This document shows positions 12,536 to 26,879 of a DNA stretch of 64,000 nucleotides, piece after piece (position 1 is the first letter of the stretch; each line of letters begins with the position of its first letter). A program made the translations under genes and the position numbers. The notes under the pieces were generated by a model that searched no databases, was not told the origin of the DNA, and worked only from the letters and a program-made list of their open reading frames with translations. The stretch is from Onchocerca volvulus (Eukaryota; Nematoda; Chromadorea; Rhabditida; Onchocercidae). The DNA lies in contig HG738137.1 in assembly GCA_000499405.2 (NCBI GenBank), positions 6,076,001-6,140,000 of the forward strand, given 5' to 3'.

Positions 12536-14859
12536 AATAAGTATTCAATTATATGAAATTCATTTCTGAAAATCTCATAGTGACATGAATAATTTTGCAA
12601 AGTGTTTAGCTTGCATGAAATAGACCTATGTATACGGTTTCAGAAAAGTTGATTTTTCTGGAATTTCAGTGATGAATTCAATGAGTTCTTGTCATCGTTA
12701 ATTATTTTTATATTTATATTTTTATTTATTCTGGAAGTAAACTTCTAATTTGTTATCTAATGCCTACTATATATCGCCTGAAAACCAAGGCAATTCTCGC
12801 GCGGACGAAACTTGTAACTTTATTTGGATTTTTTACCTTTACATCTAAGTATGCCATCGCCCATTAAATAGCTTGCACCTTCCAGAGAAACATGAGATTA
12901 TCGATCTGAGAATAATGCTATCAACAATCTTCCCTATTTTTCGGAATTTCCGTAAACAAACATAAAAGAAAAAGTCTTCTACAGTATATGAAATAAAATA
13001 AATTTTCGAAATTAAGATATGTACACAAAGCATCGAAATTTCATTGGAATATTTTTTCTTTCTCAAAACAACAAAGAGAATTGGAATGTTGAAAACAACA
13101 CATGGAATGTTATGAACATTTCTTCAAAATTTATAGCACGGTGGAATACAAAATGCACAAACTGTGCCATAAAACATACAATAAATGTGTTTACTAAACA
13201 TTGAGCAAGTCATTTTTCCTTGATGAAATAGAGCGCAATAACTAATAACACAGTTTGATTCAAACCTCCAGAAAGAATCATTGCCCTAATTTTGTTGGGG
13301 AACAAAGAAAATAAAAAAAGCTAAGCAGTAAATGAACAAATAAAATTTTAATCAAAAAACAATTACAGAACTCATCATTCCTTACTGTGTGTCAGAATTT
13401 TTTTCTAAACAGGTAATTCTTCAGTGATTTATTTTGTGTCTTACTGAACTCCAATGTTTTTTTGAGAAAAATCTTCAATATTTTTTCTTCCCGAAAGCTA
13501 AAACAAGTTAGATTTTTGCCGTTATAAATAATTTTCAAATATGACTAGTCGCTGTTAAAACAAGACTAACCTAGCAAAAACTTTATATTATGGATCATAA
13601 ATTATAATAGCATTTGAAATATAATACAAATAGAGAAACACAAAAGATCTGAACCCATCAAAAGCTTAAATAATCATTGGGATGACAAATACTTTTGCAA
13701 ATGAAATCTATAAAGCAATGCTTGCGTAATGTGAACTGGAAATATAGAGAAAAAACTACATCATATATGATCTGAAGGTAGACAAAGCAGTGCAAAGAAA
13801 ATGAAAGCTAGCAATAAAACGTAAAATTTATTTTTTAATACAATTTATCAAAGAAAAAGAAAGAAAGACATTAATATGTTTCCTGTTGGATACGCAAATA
13901 TTCAGGAATTTTTATACATAAGAATGAACAGTGCACAAAGTAGAACTCAATAACAGATATTATCCTGCACCTATTTTGAAGATTCTGAGTCAGAATATCT
14001 AACTCGGTTCTTAAATTTCGCCCAACACTCCGTCGATTAAAGAAATGAGATTATAAAGTTTATTTGATAAGAAAAAAATTAATGATCACTAGAAAAAAAG
14101 TTGTCGATGAAAACTAGCAAAGAAAATAATAAAAAGATTATAGTATAAAACACAATAAATGAAAGAAAAAAGCTAAATTTTTTTATAATTTTGTTTTTTA
14201 ATGAAAGAAAAAATGGCAAATAAATTAAGTAAGCACAATAGCATTAGATAGAAGAAATAAAACAATTGAAAATATATAAGACAATAAAATAAAAACTCGA
14301 CCTAGTTAAGTTTTTCTCATTGTATGAGATTTTTTTTTCTAATCCAGTGAAGTTTTTCTATAATTATTAAGAACTTTCCGGAAAATTAAAAAAGATTCGA
14401 GAATCACTGATTTACTCGAGATTGGGAAATAGGTGATATTCATGACATCAGAGTCAAGAGGGAGTAAGATAAACAGTAAAGGAAAAAATAAAACAAAATG
14501 AAACCCGAAAATATATCTTGCACAGAATCGATATAACGAAGCAGAAGGGAGTGATTTATCAATGAATGACAATAATAAGAACGGTGAGGAGCATATTGAT
14601 GATGTTGACGAGATCTCTGGAAATGTTTTAAGATGACAGTTTCAAGTTTTCTCACGAAATTTGAAGACTCAATTTTTTAAAAATTCAAAAATCCAGTTAA
14701 AGAAACAGTGGAACAATTATCGAACAGATCACAATAATAAAATCAATAAAAACAAAATCTGCAAAAAATTGGAATTTTCTTACAATAATATCCAAAAGTA
14801 TTTTTTGGGAATATTGGATCAACAATTTTGCTATAAGCGTGTTGTCCTGAGTTGGGTAA
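12536..14859. other. Region between the convergent CK2 beta and GLD-2 genes
   Basis: Holds the 3' UTRs of both genes and otherwise AT-rich DNA without a supported exon. Much of it (roughly 12,536-12,740 and 13,560-14,859) is recognisable again at 39,600-41,440 in the tandem duplicate; the 12,740-13,560 part is not. Confidence 0.6.
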
Positions 14860-17800
14860 TCAAGATGAAGCAGTACCAGAATGATAACGCATTCGTACAA
14901 CCGACTGCCCTAAATTTGATTTATTTGAATGATTTCGGTCGGCACATCCTATCGAACCGTGCGTACGACGGCCAGTCTTGTGGCGCCGTTGAATAATTAC
15001 TTTATCTGTAAACCGCTGCTGATCCATTGCACTCTTCTCCTTGCTAAGAATTTCAAATGATTCCGCTGAATCAATGTGTAATCTAAAAAATCGAACAACT
15101 AGTACTATTATTTATTACCATAATAATAACTAATATTATTAGATAACTTCGATATAATTTGTCAAACATTATACTCGCTTATTTTAAAAATTGTAATGAA
15201 AATCCATTTCTGGGCAAATAAAATTCCTTTTCCAATTTTGCTTACAATTTCTGAACTACAAATTTTTAGGCTCACTTTGCTATTAATAACATTACATGCT
15301 CAAGAAGATATGTGCAATCTGTGAATGAAATTATTACGGCGCATGAAAAATGATATATCAGTATCTTCCAACAAATTGTGGAATTAGTTTCTTACTTTTC
15401 ATTACGAAACTTCATCTGAAGCTGTTTCGGTTGACGTTCAGAAAGTATGGCTTTAGAATTCTGCTCGATACTTGTTGAAGTCGTTTCGTCATCAACAAGT
15501 ATAGATGATGTAGTTTCAAGTGTCGTTCCTGATGGTGGCATTTTTCCCATGAAGTTCTGGAAAAAACAGATTTTCATGGAAAAACAAATTTTCATGAAAG
15601 TATATTTTCTGCGCAATTCTGAAGCAGATTTCATGTAAATATGTCTATCTCTTAGAAGCAAGTTTTACGATTTTTATTCTCTACTTCATTCAAAAGCAAA
15701 AAAAAAAAAAAAAAAAAAAATAATGAACACTAACAATAGTACTTTTTGAAGCTTCTTCATTGCTGGCTATATTTGTTATTTCGCTCTCATAGTTCACTAG
15801 TGCATTGTTTTGGCTGCAATGGAAGATGCTGTAATTAAATGGAATTTTAGAATTGAAAACATGAATTCACTTTGATAATCCAAATCAACCCTAAGCAAAC
15901 AAAAAAAGAATACAAAAAGTGAATCATAAGAGACGCAATCGTACTTGGTAGATATTAAGTATACTGCAAAGTCCCTTCCCGTTCCCATTCTCTTAAAAAA
16001 AAAAAAAAAGGAACCTCATGTCTTCTTCCAAGAAAATCGGCTCATTGAATGAAACAGCCACAGTTTCCAACTTCGTTTCAGATTCTGCATCAAGCAGTAG
16101 TGAACTATCTGCTACCATGAGATCACATTCTTCTTTGTTTGATTGTGGCAAAACTATCGACAGACGTTTGCTCATTAGTGTCACATCACTAGAACTCGTC
16201 GCTGTTGGTGAGCCCGCTTCTGATTGCGCTAAGATGCTTAGTTGAGCATTCGAGCTAGAAATTATCTTATAAAGACATTGTTTCTGATATGAAACAGAGA
16301 GGAAGAGAATAACTGATCTACCCTACTGATGATCCAATGTTGGGATTAATCGGTCCAACATCTAGAAATGCTTTCAGATCACGATTAGTATCCAGTTCAT
16401 AGCAACCATCAACAAATGCTTGACGAATCGCATCAAAAACCATCTGGTTGTGAACGGAATGAGCTGTATTTGATAGAGTAAACGGTTCTGCAAATGTTTC
16501 TTTTACTCTTCCATAATTTTTGATCTTTAATTCTACATCTTCTACGAAATCATCCTACAGTTTCAATTAAAAGAGAAACTTTGCATTTAGATTTTTTAGA
16601 CTAACAGTGGATAGATTTTGCAAGTTAAAATCATGTTCTTTATTTTCTTTTTCTATCTGTGGTTTTAATTCCTCTTTTTTTTTCTTTTTTTACTTTCTCA
16701 ATAATTATTTTATATCTTAACTCGTTTTACAAATCAATAGCTATCATTCTACGACGATGGAACTGTGATGTTTCTGTCAGCAAATTAAACAGCCGAGATG
16801 TATGACTTAATTTGTTTTATTGCATTTTATTTATTTCTAAATAATTTAATGGAAATGTCTGATTTTTTTAAAATTAAAATTTTCTCAACTTGTTTAAAAT
16901 CCAACCTTTGACTGAGTCTATGCTAAAATATTTTTATTTTTAATTTATGACAAAATATCAATATTACATAATTTCGCTTATTTAGAATAAATTCAGCTAA
17001 TTACAACCTTCAATGCAAATGCAATTCCACTGGGCAATGTTACTATTATAAGGAGAGGGCTGTCGTGCAACTACTGTACGTTCTGTTTTGCTACCCAAAC
17101 GTACTGATATCGCATCTTTCAAATAGCTATAATAAGATTTTTCTAAAAATTAATTAAACACCTGCAAATTTTATTTCAAGAAACTACCAGAATCCTATAA
17201 ACAATTTGATTTAAATGTGCATTTTTAAATCAATGATTTTCGAAATTTTTTCAAGCAATACAAAGTTTCAAATTTTGTAAGCTTACTCAAATATTGGGAA
17301 CCTACTCAAATTTAAATGCATAATATTCGAGGAAACCAATAAGTAATTCGCCAAGCGTTATTGTCTCGTTAGTAACCCATGCCGGTGGCGGTTCCAGCTG
17401 ACTTGAAATATTTAGCGAGCGCACATCAACACTTGAACTAAATTTCTTTGGATATACTACCTGTAGCGATGGTAAGATTGGCTGCTTCAAACCACCTGGA
17501 ATTTATATAAAAATAAAGGATGTACAGAACTAAAAATGATTTTTGTCTTCTGTTTCACCCAGTGCACATTAATTTGCTAAAGCAAATGCTCGATATAAAA
17601 ATGTTTGATCAGTTACGCATAAAATAGGTTTATATTTAAAGAAATTAAAAAAGAATTTAGAAAAGCATTTAAATTGGGAAGTTTCGAAATTTTCGTAATG
17701 AAATTAATGAATAAAAGAATTTAAAAAAATTTTCAATTGCTAAGGCAATTGGTATTGGAACCTTGAAAAATGATATCAAGATATTAATAAAAAAAACCAG

Positions 17801-20800
17801 AAAAAGTACAGTCGGAAAAATGTCAATTTTAAATCCAGCTAAAAGCAAAATAGTTTACAAACAAGCGAATGCTATTTTTTGGATTTGAGTAAGTTACAAA
17901 ATTTTTTCTTTTACTAAAACCAAACTGCATTTTACTTAACAGGATATCAGATTTTGCATCCTCATATTTTGTACAGGATATCAAATTTAACAGAACATCA
18001 GATCTTGTAATAATAATTTACATGTCACTGAAGAAGACTGACAGATTTTCTTACTGATTAAATAAATACAAAACCTACATTGCAAATAGTGAATAACCAT
18101 TAAAACAAGCGAGTAAGATGTAAATGAAGAGCGATTCGCATCGTTGATATCTCTTCGTTTTGCCCATTCTTTGACAACACTCACTAATGGTCGAACTCTC
18201 CAGTCAACTGAAAATTTGAATTAATTATAAAAAATATAATGAGAAATATAACTGGTTGAATGTAACATTTTCGCTAAAGTTATTTCAAACCTGTTTTATA
18301 ATGCTTCATTTTTAATTCCTAATTTAGTTTAATTTTTAAGTCGTCGATTTGCTATGAAATTTCTAGAATATGCACGTGAAAAAAAAAAAAGCAGACACAG
18401 TGAAAATAATGAAGAAAGAGAACCTACATGACGAATAATAACAAAGCAAATGCGTATTGCGAATAGCAACCGAATTATTGGCATTCAAATCAACAGTGAT
18501 ATCAGTGAAGGGTTCATAAAAACTTAAACGCAAAATAGGCACTTTGGCAAGAATAAGTTGCATGTGTGAAACCCACTTCATCTCAGTAAGAGCACTCTGG
18601 ATCATATTTAATACCACCACTGCATCTGTTCGTTGATCTAACTAAAAAGATTTTGTTAGAACCAAAAAATTCATGCAGTCTTCACAGAAATTTAACTTGA
18701 TCTAGAATTAAAGTGAAAAAAATTTCAAATATAAAAAAGAAGCAAGATATAGATGGATTTTAAGATATAAAGATTATGATCAGTTACTACCAGTAATCAT
18801 AAAAATACAATTTTTAGATGAATATTATTAAAACAAGTTTTGAAATTTTTCCTATTCGACAATACCTGATTATTTCATTTCGATGCTATTAAAATTAAGA
18901 TGATGAAAAATCGTAACTTATAGGTAACTTATCAACTTACATCTTTGTTTGTTATCATTAGACATAAATCCATATCAGAGCTATTCGTGCCAAAACCATT
19001 CAATGATGAACCTACTACATACAGACCGCACACTGCAAAACATTAAAATTATAATGTTAGCCACATCAACCAAAAATTTATTACCACTGAAGAATATTGC
19101 CGCTTTAAAATATAATTTTCCAAAAAATGACAGAGTCGATAGCGGCATACTGAATGTATGAATGCTACAATCAATTTCAAGTAACGTACTGGGAAAAATT
19201 GGCGATATGGCATAATAAAGGACATCACGAAGATGAAGCTTGCGATTGAGAACGTTTTCCGTTTGCGTGATCGCTCTGTGATAATACCAAATTTCCTCAC
19301 TGAGAACATCAAGTTTTGACAATTCAAAACCGCCATTATCGCTAACACTTGATTCTGGTGGTGCTTGCACTGGAGATGTTTCGCCTAGAAACCAGAAAAA
19401 GTGAAATGGGAAAGAAAATTAAAAAAGAAAAAAACAGGTGTATGAGTGAAACTTCACCAGACAATATTTTCTTAACAATTTTGGAAAATAATTTAAATGA
19501 GACTAATAAATTTATATTCAAAAAAATTATGAATAATAGAAAAATCTACTCGAGCAATCCAGTCTGGCATTGGCAGTTCGTATTGTTCCTTGTTGTGATA
19601 GCTTCTCCGTTATGCTACCAACTGGTGAAATCGATTTTTTAGTGATTTTTTTATCTTCAACAGAAATACGATCGCAGGCGCCTGCAGCAAAAATCAGTTT
19701 AGATATCAAAATGTTGCGTCGACCATATAAATAACAAGATCCGGACCGTTAAGTTCCAGATAGTTATATGTTTCTTTTCATTCACATGCACTCATTTGGA
19801 GTAAAACTAGGTTTATTCAATATCCAGCAATGATAAACGGAACAAAAGAGGAAATAAACAAACCTATTGTTACTGATGATAGCACAGGAAGTAATGAATC
19901 GCTACTAATTTCTTCTAAAAAAAATTTGGACGAAAAGATATGCTTGATTTAAACAAAAAATATTGCATCTTAAATTTTAAATATGTATAAGCTTTCTCAC
20001 AATGAACGATGCTTAAATTATGTTCTTTGATTTATCTAGAAAGATTTGATGTACTACTTTACATCATCAACATAATAGTAAGTTAACAGATTGCTCTCAG
20101 CTTCATGTACAAAGTTCTTTAATATTTTTTCATTTTGTTATCAAAAATATAGAAAAAAAATTTCCAAGAGAAAACGTAAAAATCAACTAAGTACATCACA
20201 TAATCGAAATCGAATATATGCTTCACTAATACTTTCAACATTAACATCTATCAAATTATGTCCAATGGAAAAACTCGAACTTTCACAGCCAGTGCATGTT
20301 CTTTTAAAATAATGTGATTTTTGCCGAAGTTTTTCCGGAAGAATCTTAAAATCTTCCCCATCAGTTTCAATCCACTAATTGAGACATCAACAAATCTGAT
20401 CAAATTTCGTAAAATTTCTTACTATGGAAATCAAAATGAATTGTAAATTCAAATATTATATATTAAAAAGGAACTCGAATTCAGTGGATTATATGAAAAG
20501 TATTAATTCTAGCCTTATCGAGTTTCAGCCTATTTACACTGGCCTTTTAAAAAGAACATAGTAAAAGTGCAGTTTAAAATCAAAACAACAGTTCTTACAA
20601 ATAGAAATAATTCAAAAGGATACTAAACTTTTTTTGTTGAATAAAAAATAAAAAAAATCTGCATAAATAGCAATAAACCAATAAGATAAATTAGAGAAAT
20701 CAAGACCTAGTGAATAAAAAATTGACTTAACGGGTGTTTTAGCCGCAAAAGCTTACCACAACTCCAAAAGTAGCCCGTCGTGAAGATATTTTCGATTTTT

Positions 20801-23800
20801 ATATTAGAAACAATAATAAAAAGAAATTGCTGATAGAGACTTATCGCCGTACGTGTCTGACAACAACTGATGAAATAATTACAAAGCTGCTGCTTTTATT
20901 GAGCGAAAATAAGGTGCAAAATCAGTTCATCTTCTATTATACATTTCTTTGAGAATAATTAAAAGAGTTTTCCAGCACCAATAATTCAATTTCCCTACCT
21001 GTCTCTACTAAGTAGTAAGATTCATCAAATAAATAAAAGCCAAGTCGGAAAATATAAATGGTCAAGTTAGTGAAAAACAACCTTAGTAAATCCTGAATCA
21101 TGCATTAAATTACAATCTCAAACTATTAGATTGGTTCAAAAGTCCTTTCGGAATATCTTCTAAGCCATGCAAATGATACTCACTATCTAACAAAACTAGA
21201 TCTTAAAATTTGGGATTCAAAGAAATTCACCTAAACACTTTTGATTTTGCGTGAGGTACTATGAATGGATTTTGGAATAAATTTAGTAGCTGGTAATTTA
21301 AAAAAAATTATGGATTTCTTGTTCCGAAATTAGCTACAGTTAAGCAATTTCGAAAATTCTAACTTCATCAAAACTAATAGACTTCGCTGAGAACTAATGA
21401 AATAGCAAGATCCGGCGATGATTATAATCTATCTTTGATCAATATTACATGTTAATTTTATCTTTTTATATTCGTACTTCTTTTTCTTTTCTGAATGATT
21501 TTTCTTTAGGTATCAAATATACATCTGAACAACAAGCACTGATTTGAAAGATGGTTACTGGCTATTGAAATAGAAAAAAGGAAAACCCAAGATATAATAG
21601 ATTAAATGTTTGACGATCGAGAGGATTTTACTGACTATACTTGAAGGCATAATGTATTTAGCATTGAACATTTCTTTCTATTGACTAATAATTTTTCCAA
21701 TTCCCATAGTTCTATCCTCAATTTCATTGCATAATAAGCCTTCATCTTCTTCCTTTTCTAATTTCATAAGAATCACAAATAAAGTTTAAGAGTTTCGAGA
21801 GGGAAATTCAGGTTTATAAAGTTTTTTCCTTTTTCGAAATCTTCTAAATGGCATAGTTGGAAATTTTTAATTAAAAAAAATTTGTTTCGCTATATCACAA
21901 TTGCCCGTCAATAATGAATAGTAATAATAATGCAGTCAACATCTGCAGTACATGATATACTCTAATTCAGAGAATTAAATGTTAGCTAACAGCTGGTTAC
22001 GACAAGTTGTAAAGATGTGCCTCTCTCGCAAAACAACGAGATGGTAATGATAACAGAAATTTAGAAGAATGGCTGATCGAAATGATACGAAAATAAAAAA
22101 AAAATTTATTCCAAATATCTTTAATAACGAAAGACCTGTGATAATGTTGAAAGAGGAAAAGTAATAGCAATAATACTTTTCAACTTGTTTTACAGTAAAT
22201 TTTTTCCGCAGTTATGGTCGGTGGAGAGAAAAATTTATGATATTAATGCCCGAGGCTGACATCAATCGTTCCTCTCTAGATCATAAGAAACCATGCATTC
22301 CAAACTGACTCTCATTATGTAAACGACCTAACACTAAACTGTCAATTCATGAAATTTCGGTAATCCTTATCAAGCCTTAATAATGCATATCTATAAATAA
22401 AAAGAGAAAGCAAAAAGAATGATAATTTTGTCATCGAAAAGCATTGATAAAAATGACACAAGTCAGTTACATCGAAAAATTGAAGTTCTGATTGAATTTC
22501 AACATCATACATATTTCGCGTTAATTTTAAAAATCTCAAAAATAATTCGTAGTGCTTTTTAATCAATACTAAGCATTAGTCATAATCTGATGTAAATAAG
22601 TCAAACGAACAGTGCTGCCACTAAATACATGTGATTACATCATCCATGGATGATAACCCCAATTGAATAATCTGGATTAATTAGAATTCATGGATCAAAT
22701 ATGGTAAAAATAATAGGTTGAACAAATAAATAAAAAAAGCTAGTCCGATTAATATAAGTAAAACAATAAAATGAATTAAATTAGAATTCATAAGATGAAT
22801 GATTGCTATAATATCAAGAAACGAAAAGCAAAAGAAACACTTACATTTATCTCAAAAATTTTTAAGAAAGTTTAGATTTTATTTCCAAATCTCCTTCATT
22901 CTAACCATTTAATAGAAGTTTTAAACAGTGTATGATTGATATAATTGTATGATTCGAGCCATTTTATATCATGCATTTCTTGTTATCTCATTAAGTATTC
23001 AAACAAAAATAAGTAAAAATAACCTCCTTCACAAACTGCAACATGTTCGCAAAATAATCCCGTCAATTGTTCAACACCTTGTGCTGTCTTTCGTGTATTT
23101 TCAGCAGTTTGTTGTGAACCATAACTTTGATCAAGTCTTTCCTCCTTTGTCTCATTACCAATTGCTTCCACCTGAAACAAACAGTCAGCTAACAACTCCA
23201 AAAGATGCATTGTTAAAGTCCATTTCTAGTTTCACTTCGTCTTAATAAAACTTCTTTTTTCAGCGGAAATCAAAAATGCTGAGTTCTCTGGGAGCCAGAT
23301 AATTTATAAGCCTAAGTTAAACTTGCAAACTCCTTAAAGTTAATTCATCAGCAGTTATATTTTTCCGATAATCTATAAGCTAAATAAAGCCATAAAATAA
23401 GCTGGGATTCAGTAAAAGCCATCTCATCAACATTTATACTTTTAGGAAAAATTCAGTTTTGATATAATTCAGTGCTACTCAGTTTAATTCCAAAGAACAA
23501 ATATTGTTTTTAATTAATTCTTCAAAAGTATTGCATTCTTAACTTGTTGTTCTCCTTAAACTGAAAAGAAGCACGATTTCAAGTCTCTTTTAAGAGGAAT
23601 ATTTCACTTGGGAATAGTTTAGTCTACACGTGATAATATACAGACTAATCTGCGAATACTCAAAAAAAAAAAAAAAATCTATACAAATTAATCTGGTGAT
23701 AGAACTTTTGAGTTCGTAGTTTCCTGAAAAATATATTCTGTTGCCTCCAACAGCAACTTTTTTAAATCTCGATTGGTTCTTTTATCAAAAGCTTTAAAAA

Positions 23801-26800
23801 GTCTATCTTCAGGAAAATAAGAAAATTAACCTCAGTACTATCAACATCAACAAATTCACGATGACTTTTCAAAGCTAGATGCACTGGTGGGGAATTACGA
23901 GATCTGTTTGGATTATTACGCTTCACACTGCGATGCAATAAACAATCAGGAGCTGTAGTCCCATAATTTCTTTTATTATTGGATATCACCAAGTTGAATG
24001 AATTTTTGGCATTTCCATTATGATAATTTAAACCATTCTTGTCATACGAAATGAGTGCTGGAAACATCAAACAAATATTATTTACAAAAGGACCATATCT
24101 GATTTTGAATACCATGCCTTTTAAGCAACCAATTGAGTGACACCTTAAAAGTCGCCACAAGTATTATCTAAAACAATAAGTTCAATCCATTTGAAAATTC
24201 TAGAATATCAGCATTTGTTTGCAAGTGGTCAGAATAAAAAGACTTACACGACCTATTCGGAGATCTATGGACACTGGTCATTTTTGGAGTGAAATGTCTG
24301 TCAGAACTGCTGTACTGAGAACGACCATGATTGTGATCCATGTTACGCGTATAGCATCTTAACCAAATTAATTAAAGAAATTATGAAAAAAGAATAATAA
24401 CTTTCTAATCTTAAAATTTTTCCGAAACTTAAACTCTTTATTCTCTCATTAACGAATTCTTATTTATTTGAAGCTTACCTAATATCTGATCTATTCATCT
24501 GTGATTGAATTTTTCGACTACTTTGTAATAAATAGGATAACTTTCTAAAAAACATTATTTCTTTAAAATGCACACTTCTTACTAAGTAAGAACTGTAGAT
24601 TGGAGAGATTTTAAAAACAGGGCTGTTTTAGAAAATTTTGGAAAAATTAGGAGAATTCTAAGTAATAATGCTGTAAAATGCAGAAAATATTTTTCTGAGA
24701 TTTTTTGACTCATGATGTCAATCTAAATCTAACAAAAAAATTTTCAGAAAGTGCATACAAAATTAACAAACGAAAATCTACTTGTCATAATTGTTTCGCT
24801 CTCGAATACGAACAAAATTATCGCTTGTCGAGAAGGCACGTGCAGGATGACTCTTGGAAAGAGGAGCATTTTGTGAGAATTTGCGCCAATTACTGTCGTT
24901 CGGCTGATGATATGTAGATATTGGAGGTAAGTCTGCAAAAATTAGTTTATCAGTACATATAATACACACATTCTTTTCCATGATGTCCACATAATCAACC
25001 TTTTGGAAAATCATACTAACTGTCAAAGTTTTTCTTTTAAATTACATGTTAATTGATTCGAACCAATTCTATTTCATGACCAAAAGTCATAAATGTAGCT
25101 TTTTATTTTTGCCTTATTTGAAATTCAAATAATATTTTGGTATTAGCTAACTCTGTTACTTCTATACATCGACAAAGTGTCTAATCCGATTTGTCGCAGA
25201 ATGAAATAATGCAGCATTATCTTTAAGAACTTTTCTCTTTCTTTCACATCTCCAATCCATTCAGTACATAATAAGATTGAAAAAGTAATGGAAGATATAA
25301 CAGAAACATCTAGTGAGAAAAACAATAACGTTTTTTTTTTTTCTCAGATACTGACTTATTGTACTTTGCAATCTTTTATTATTTAAAATAATCTCTTTAA
25401 ATTCAAGTTTTAAAAAACTAAAGTTTCTGAGAAATTCGATTTTGATTTCACCCTGATATGAATCTGGAATGACTGAAGCATGCGGAAAAGCGAGCAGAAA
25501 TTTGAAACAAATTGAAAAATATGAAATGTGCTGATGGATTAGAATCAAGTAAGCCAAAGTAACTAGCAGGTAAATCAAGCAAAACAATCTGAAGATTAAC
25601 ATCGATTATTATATTATCAGAAAACAGGTAATAGCACTGAACGGCGAATAGCAATATCGAATAAAAAGGAAATAGAACTTAAAAACTGGAAGTACATTTG
25701 CTTTCTCCGGACTTTCCTTCATTGATGCCATGAGTGGAGATACTAATACTTCGATGATTTTTTGCCTGCAAGATCTGCTTCTTTTGTCTTGAAATATATC
25801 CATCACTGCTACAGATCTCAAAATCTGGTTTCGCACTTGGCGATTCCGACTGCAGCCAATTTAAGTTACGTGTTAATTCACATGGCAAATCGCTTCCATT
25901 GCAGTGTTCAAATTTGGGTAAATTTTCTAACAGCGAATCTTCATCCAAAAAATGATCTGGAAATGGAATACAGCAGACTGTAATAAAAAAACACTGGAGA
26001 AAATGACACAGGAAATGACGCTGCAACAAGTACAGTAATAATAAAATAATTGAAGAAACTCAGTTAATATTTTGTCTATTCTTTAAGAGAACATGCAAAT
26101 GCTTCTTTGTTGCGACCCTAGACTAATTATAATAATGAACTATACGAGCTCTTTCATTTTCCTTTGCAAAATCTATTTCCGCAACTATGTAATATTCTCA
26201 ATTCTTTATGTGTCAAAATTCCTACTCTGTTACCTTGCAAAAGTTTTTCTGGTTTATCTACCGATAATATTTGAGAATCATTTTCATCAACAGCACTTCC
26301 TGGAACACTGGATGTTCTGGAATCAATCTCGTGTGAAACAGTATTGACATTCTGAAAATATTTTCTTTTTAAATTTAAACTGAACCGATTATTAACCAAA
26401 CTGAAAAAAACTGAATTCGATTTGATTCAATATATAATTGCAAAGATTAAGCGAAGTTGTTTTATCTTCCTTTTCTTATCGTATTAACTCAAAATATGGC
26501 AAATCTACTCTAAAACTCGATATCTGCCTTTTTTAATAAAAGGATAATAAATTTGATAAGCAGCAAATTTTACGAACTTCACCGCTCGTTCGGATACTAT
26601 CACTTGTGTTCAGTGTTTCAGCTATAATACTTGCTGTTGTATTTGTGGTATGCGATGACAAATCTGAGGTAAAGCGAGATGTTTCGAATTCAGGTACTAG
26701 ATGAGCTTGTACAGAAGTTCTTTGCGATTGTACTAGCTGGGTAGAAAAACTGAAAAATTATTTGAATCCTGGTAATTACTTTCAATAAACAAGTTTATTA

Positions 26801-26879
26801 TTAATATCATACTCTTTTCCGGTCTAAATCTACGTGATGCTATCTTTGTCTCTTCAGAATATTGAAAAGCATTTGACAT
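14860..26879 (-). CDS. gld-2: GLD-2-type cytoplasmic poly(A) polymerase, catalytic subunit
   Basis: About 22 phase-consistent exons give roughly 1,097 aa, close to C. elegans GLD-2. The catalytic part is at 16,322-19,384. It contains IFPMCGLYVVGSSLNGFGT, then SSDMDLCL (nucleotidyltransferase GSS and D-x-D metal ligands), and the third Asp in ITVDLNANN. KEWAKRRDIND, LVLMVIHYLQC, PILPSLQ and the PAP-associated segment ending CIEEPFTLSNTA follow. Upstream exons (19,550-19,681, 19,864-19,914, 23,024-23,171, 23,831-24,057, 24,248-24,357, 24,479-24,544, 24,782-24,932, 25,696-25,956, 26,234-26,351, 26,578-26,732) encode a polar, probably disordered N-terminus. The start at 26,879 (MSNAFQYSEE) joins in phase only through acceptor CTAG at 26,733, so it is tentative. 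The C-terminal tail uses exons 16,015-16,254, 15,735-15,813, 15,396-15,556 and 14,860-15,082. Family role: extends poly(A) tails of stored mRNAs in germline and embryo, with an RNA-binding partner. No RNA-binding domain is seen here. Confidence 0.93.
19915..23023. other. Long intron of GLD-2
   Basis: A 3.1-kb intron between the exons at 19,864-19,914 and 23,024-23,171. I see AT-rich, low-complexity DNA and no supported nested gene. Short open frames here lack family signal and paired splice sites. Confidence 0.6.

Noticed and set aside
16490..16554. Apparent upstream extension of the GLD-2 exon (DDFVEDVELKIKNYG).
   Set aside because: Using acceptor CATTTGCAG at 16,488 restores the family's CIEEPF join exactly; the longer exon would put the reading out of phase with exon 17,008-17,126.
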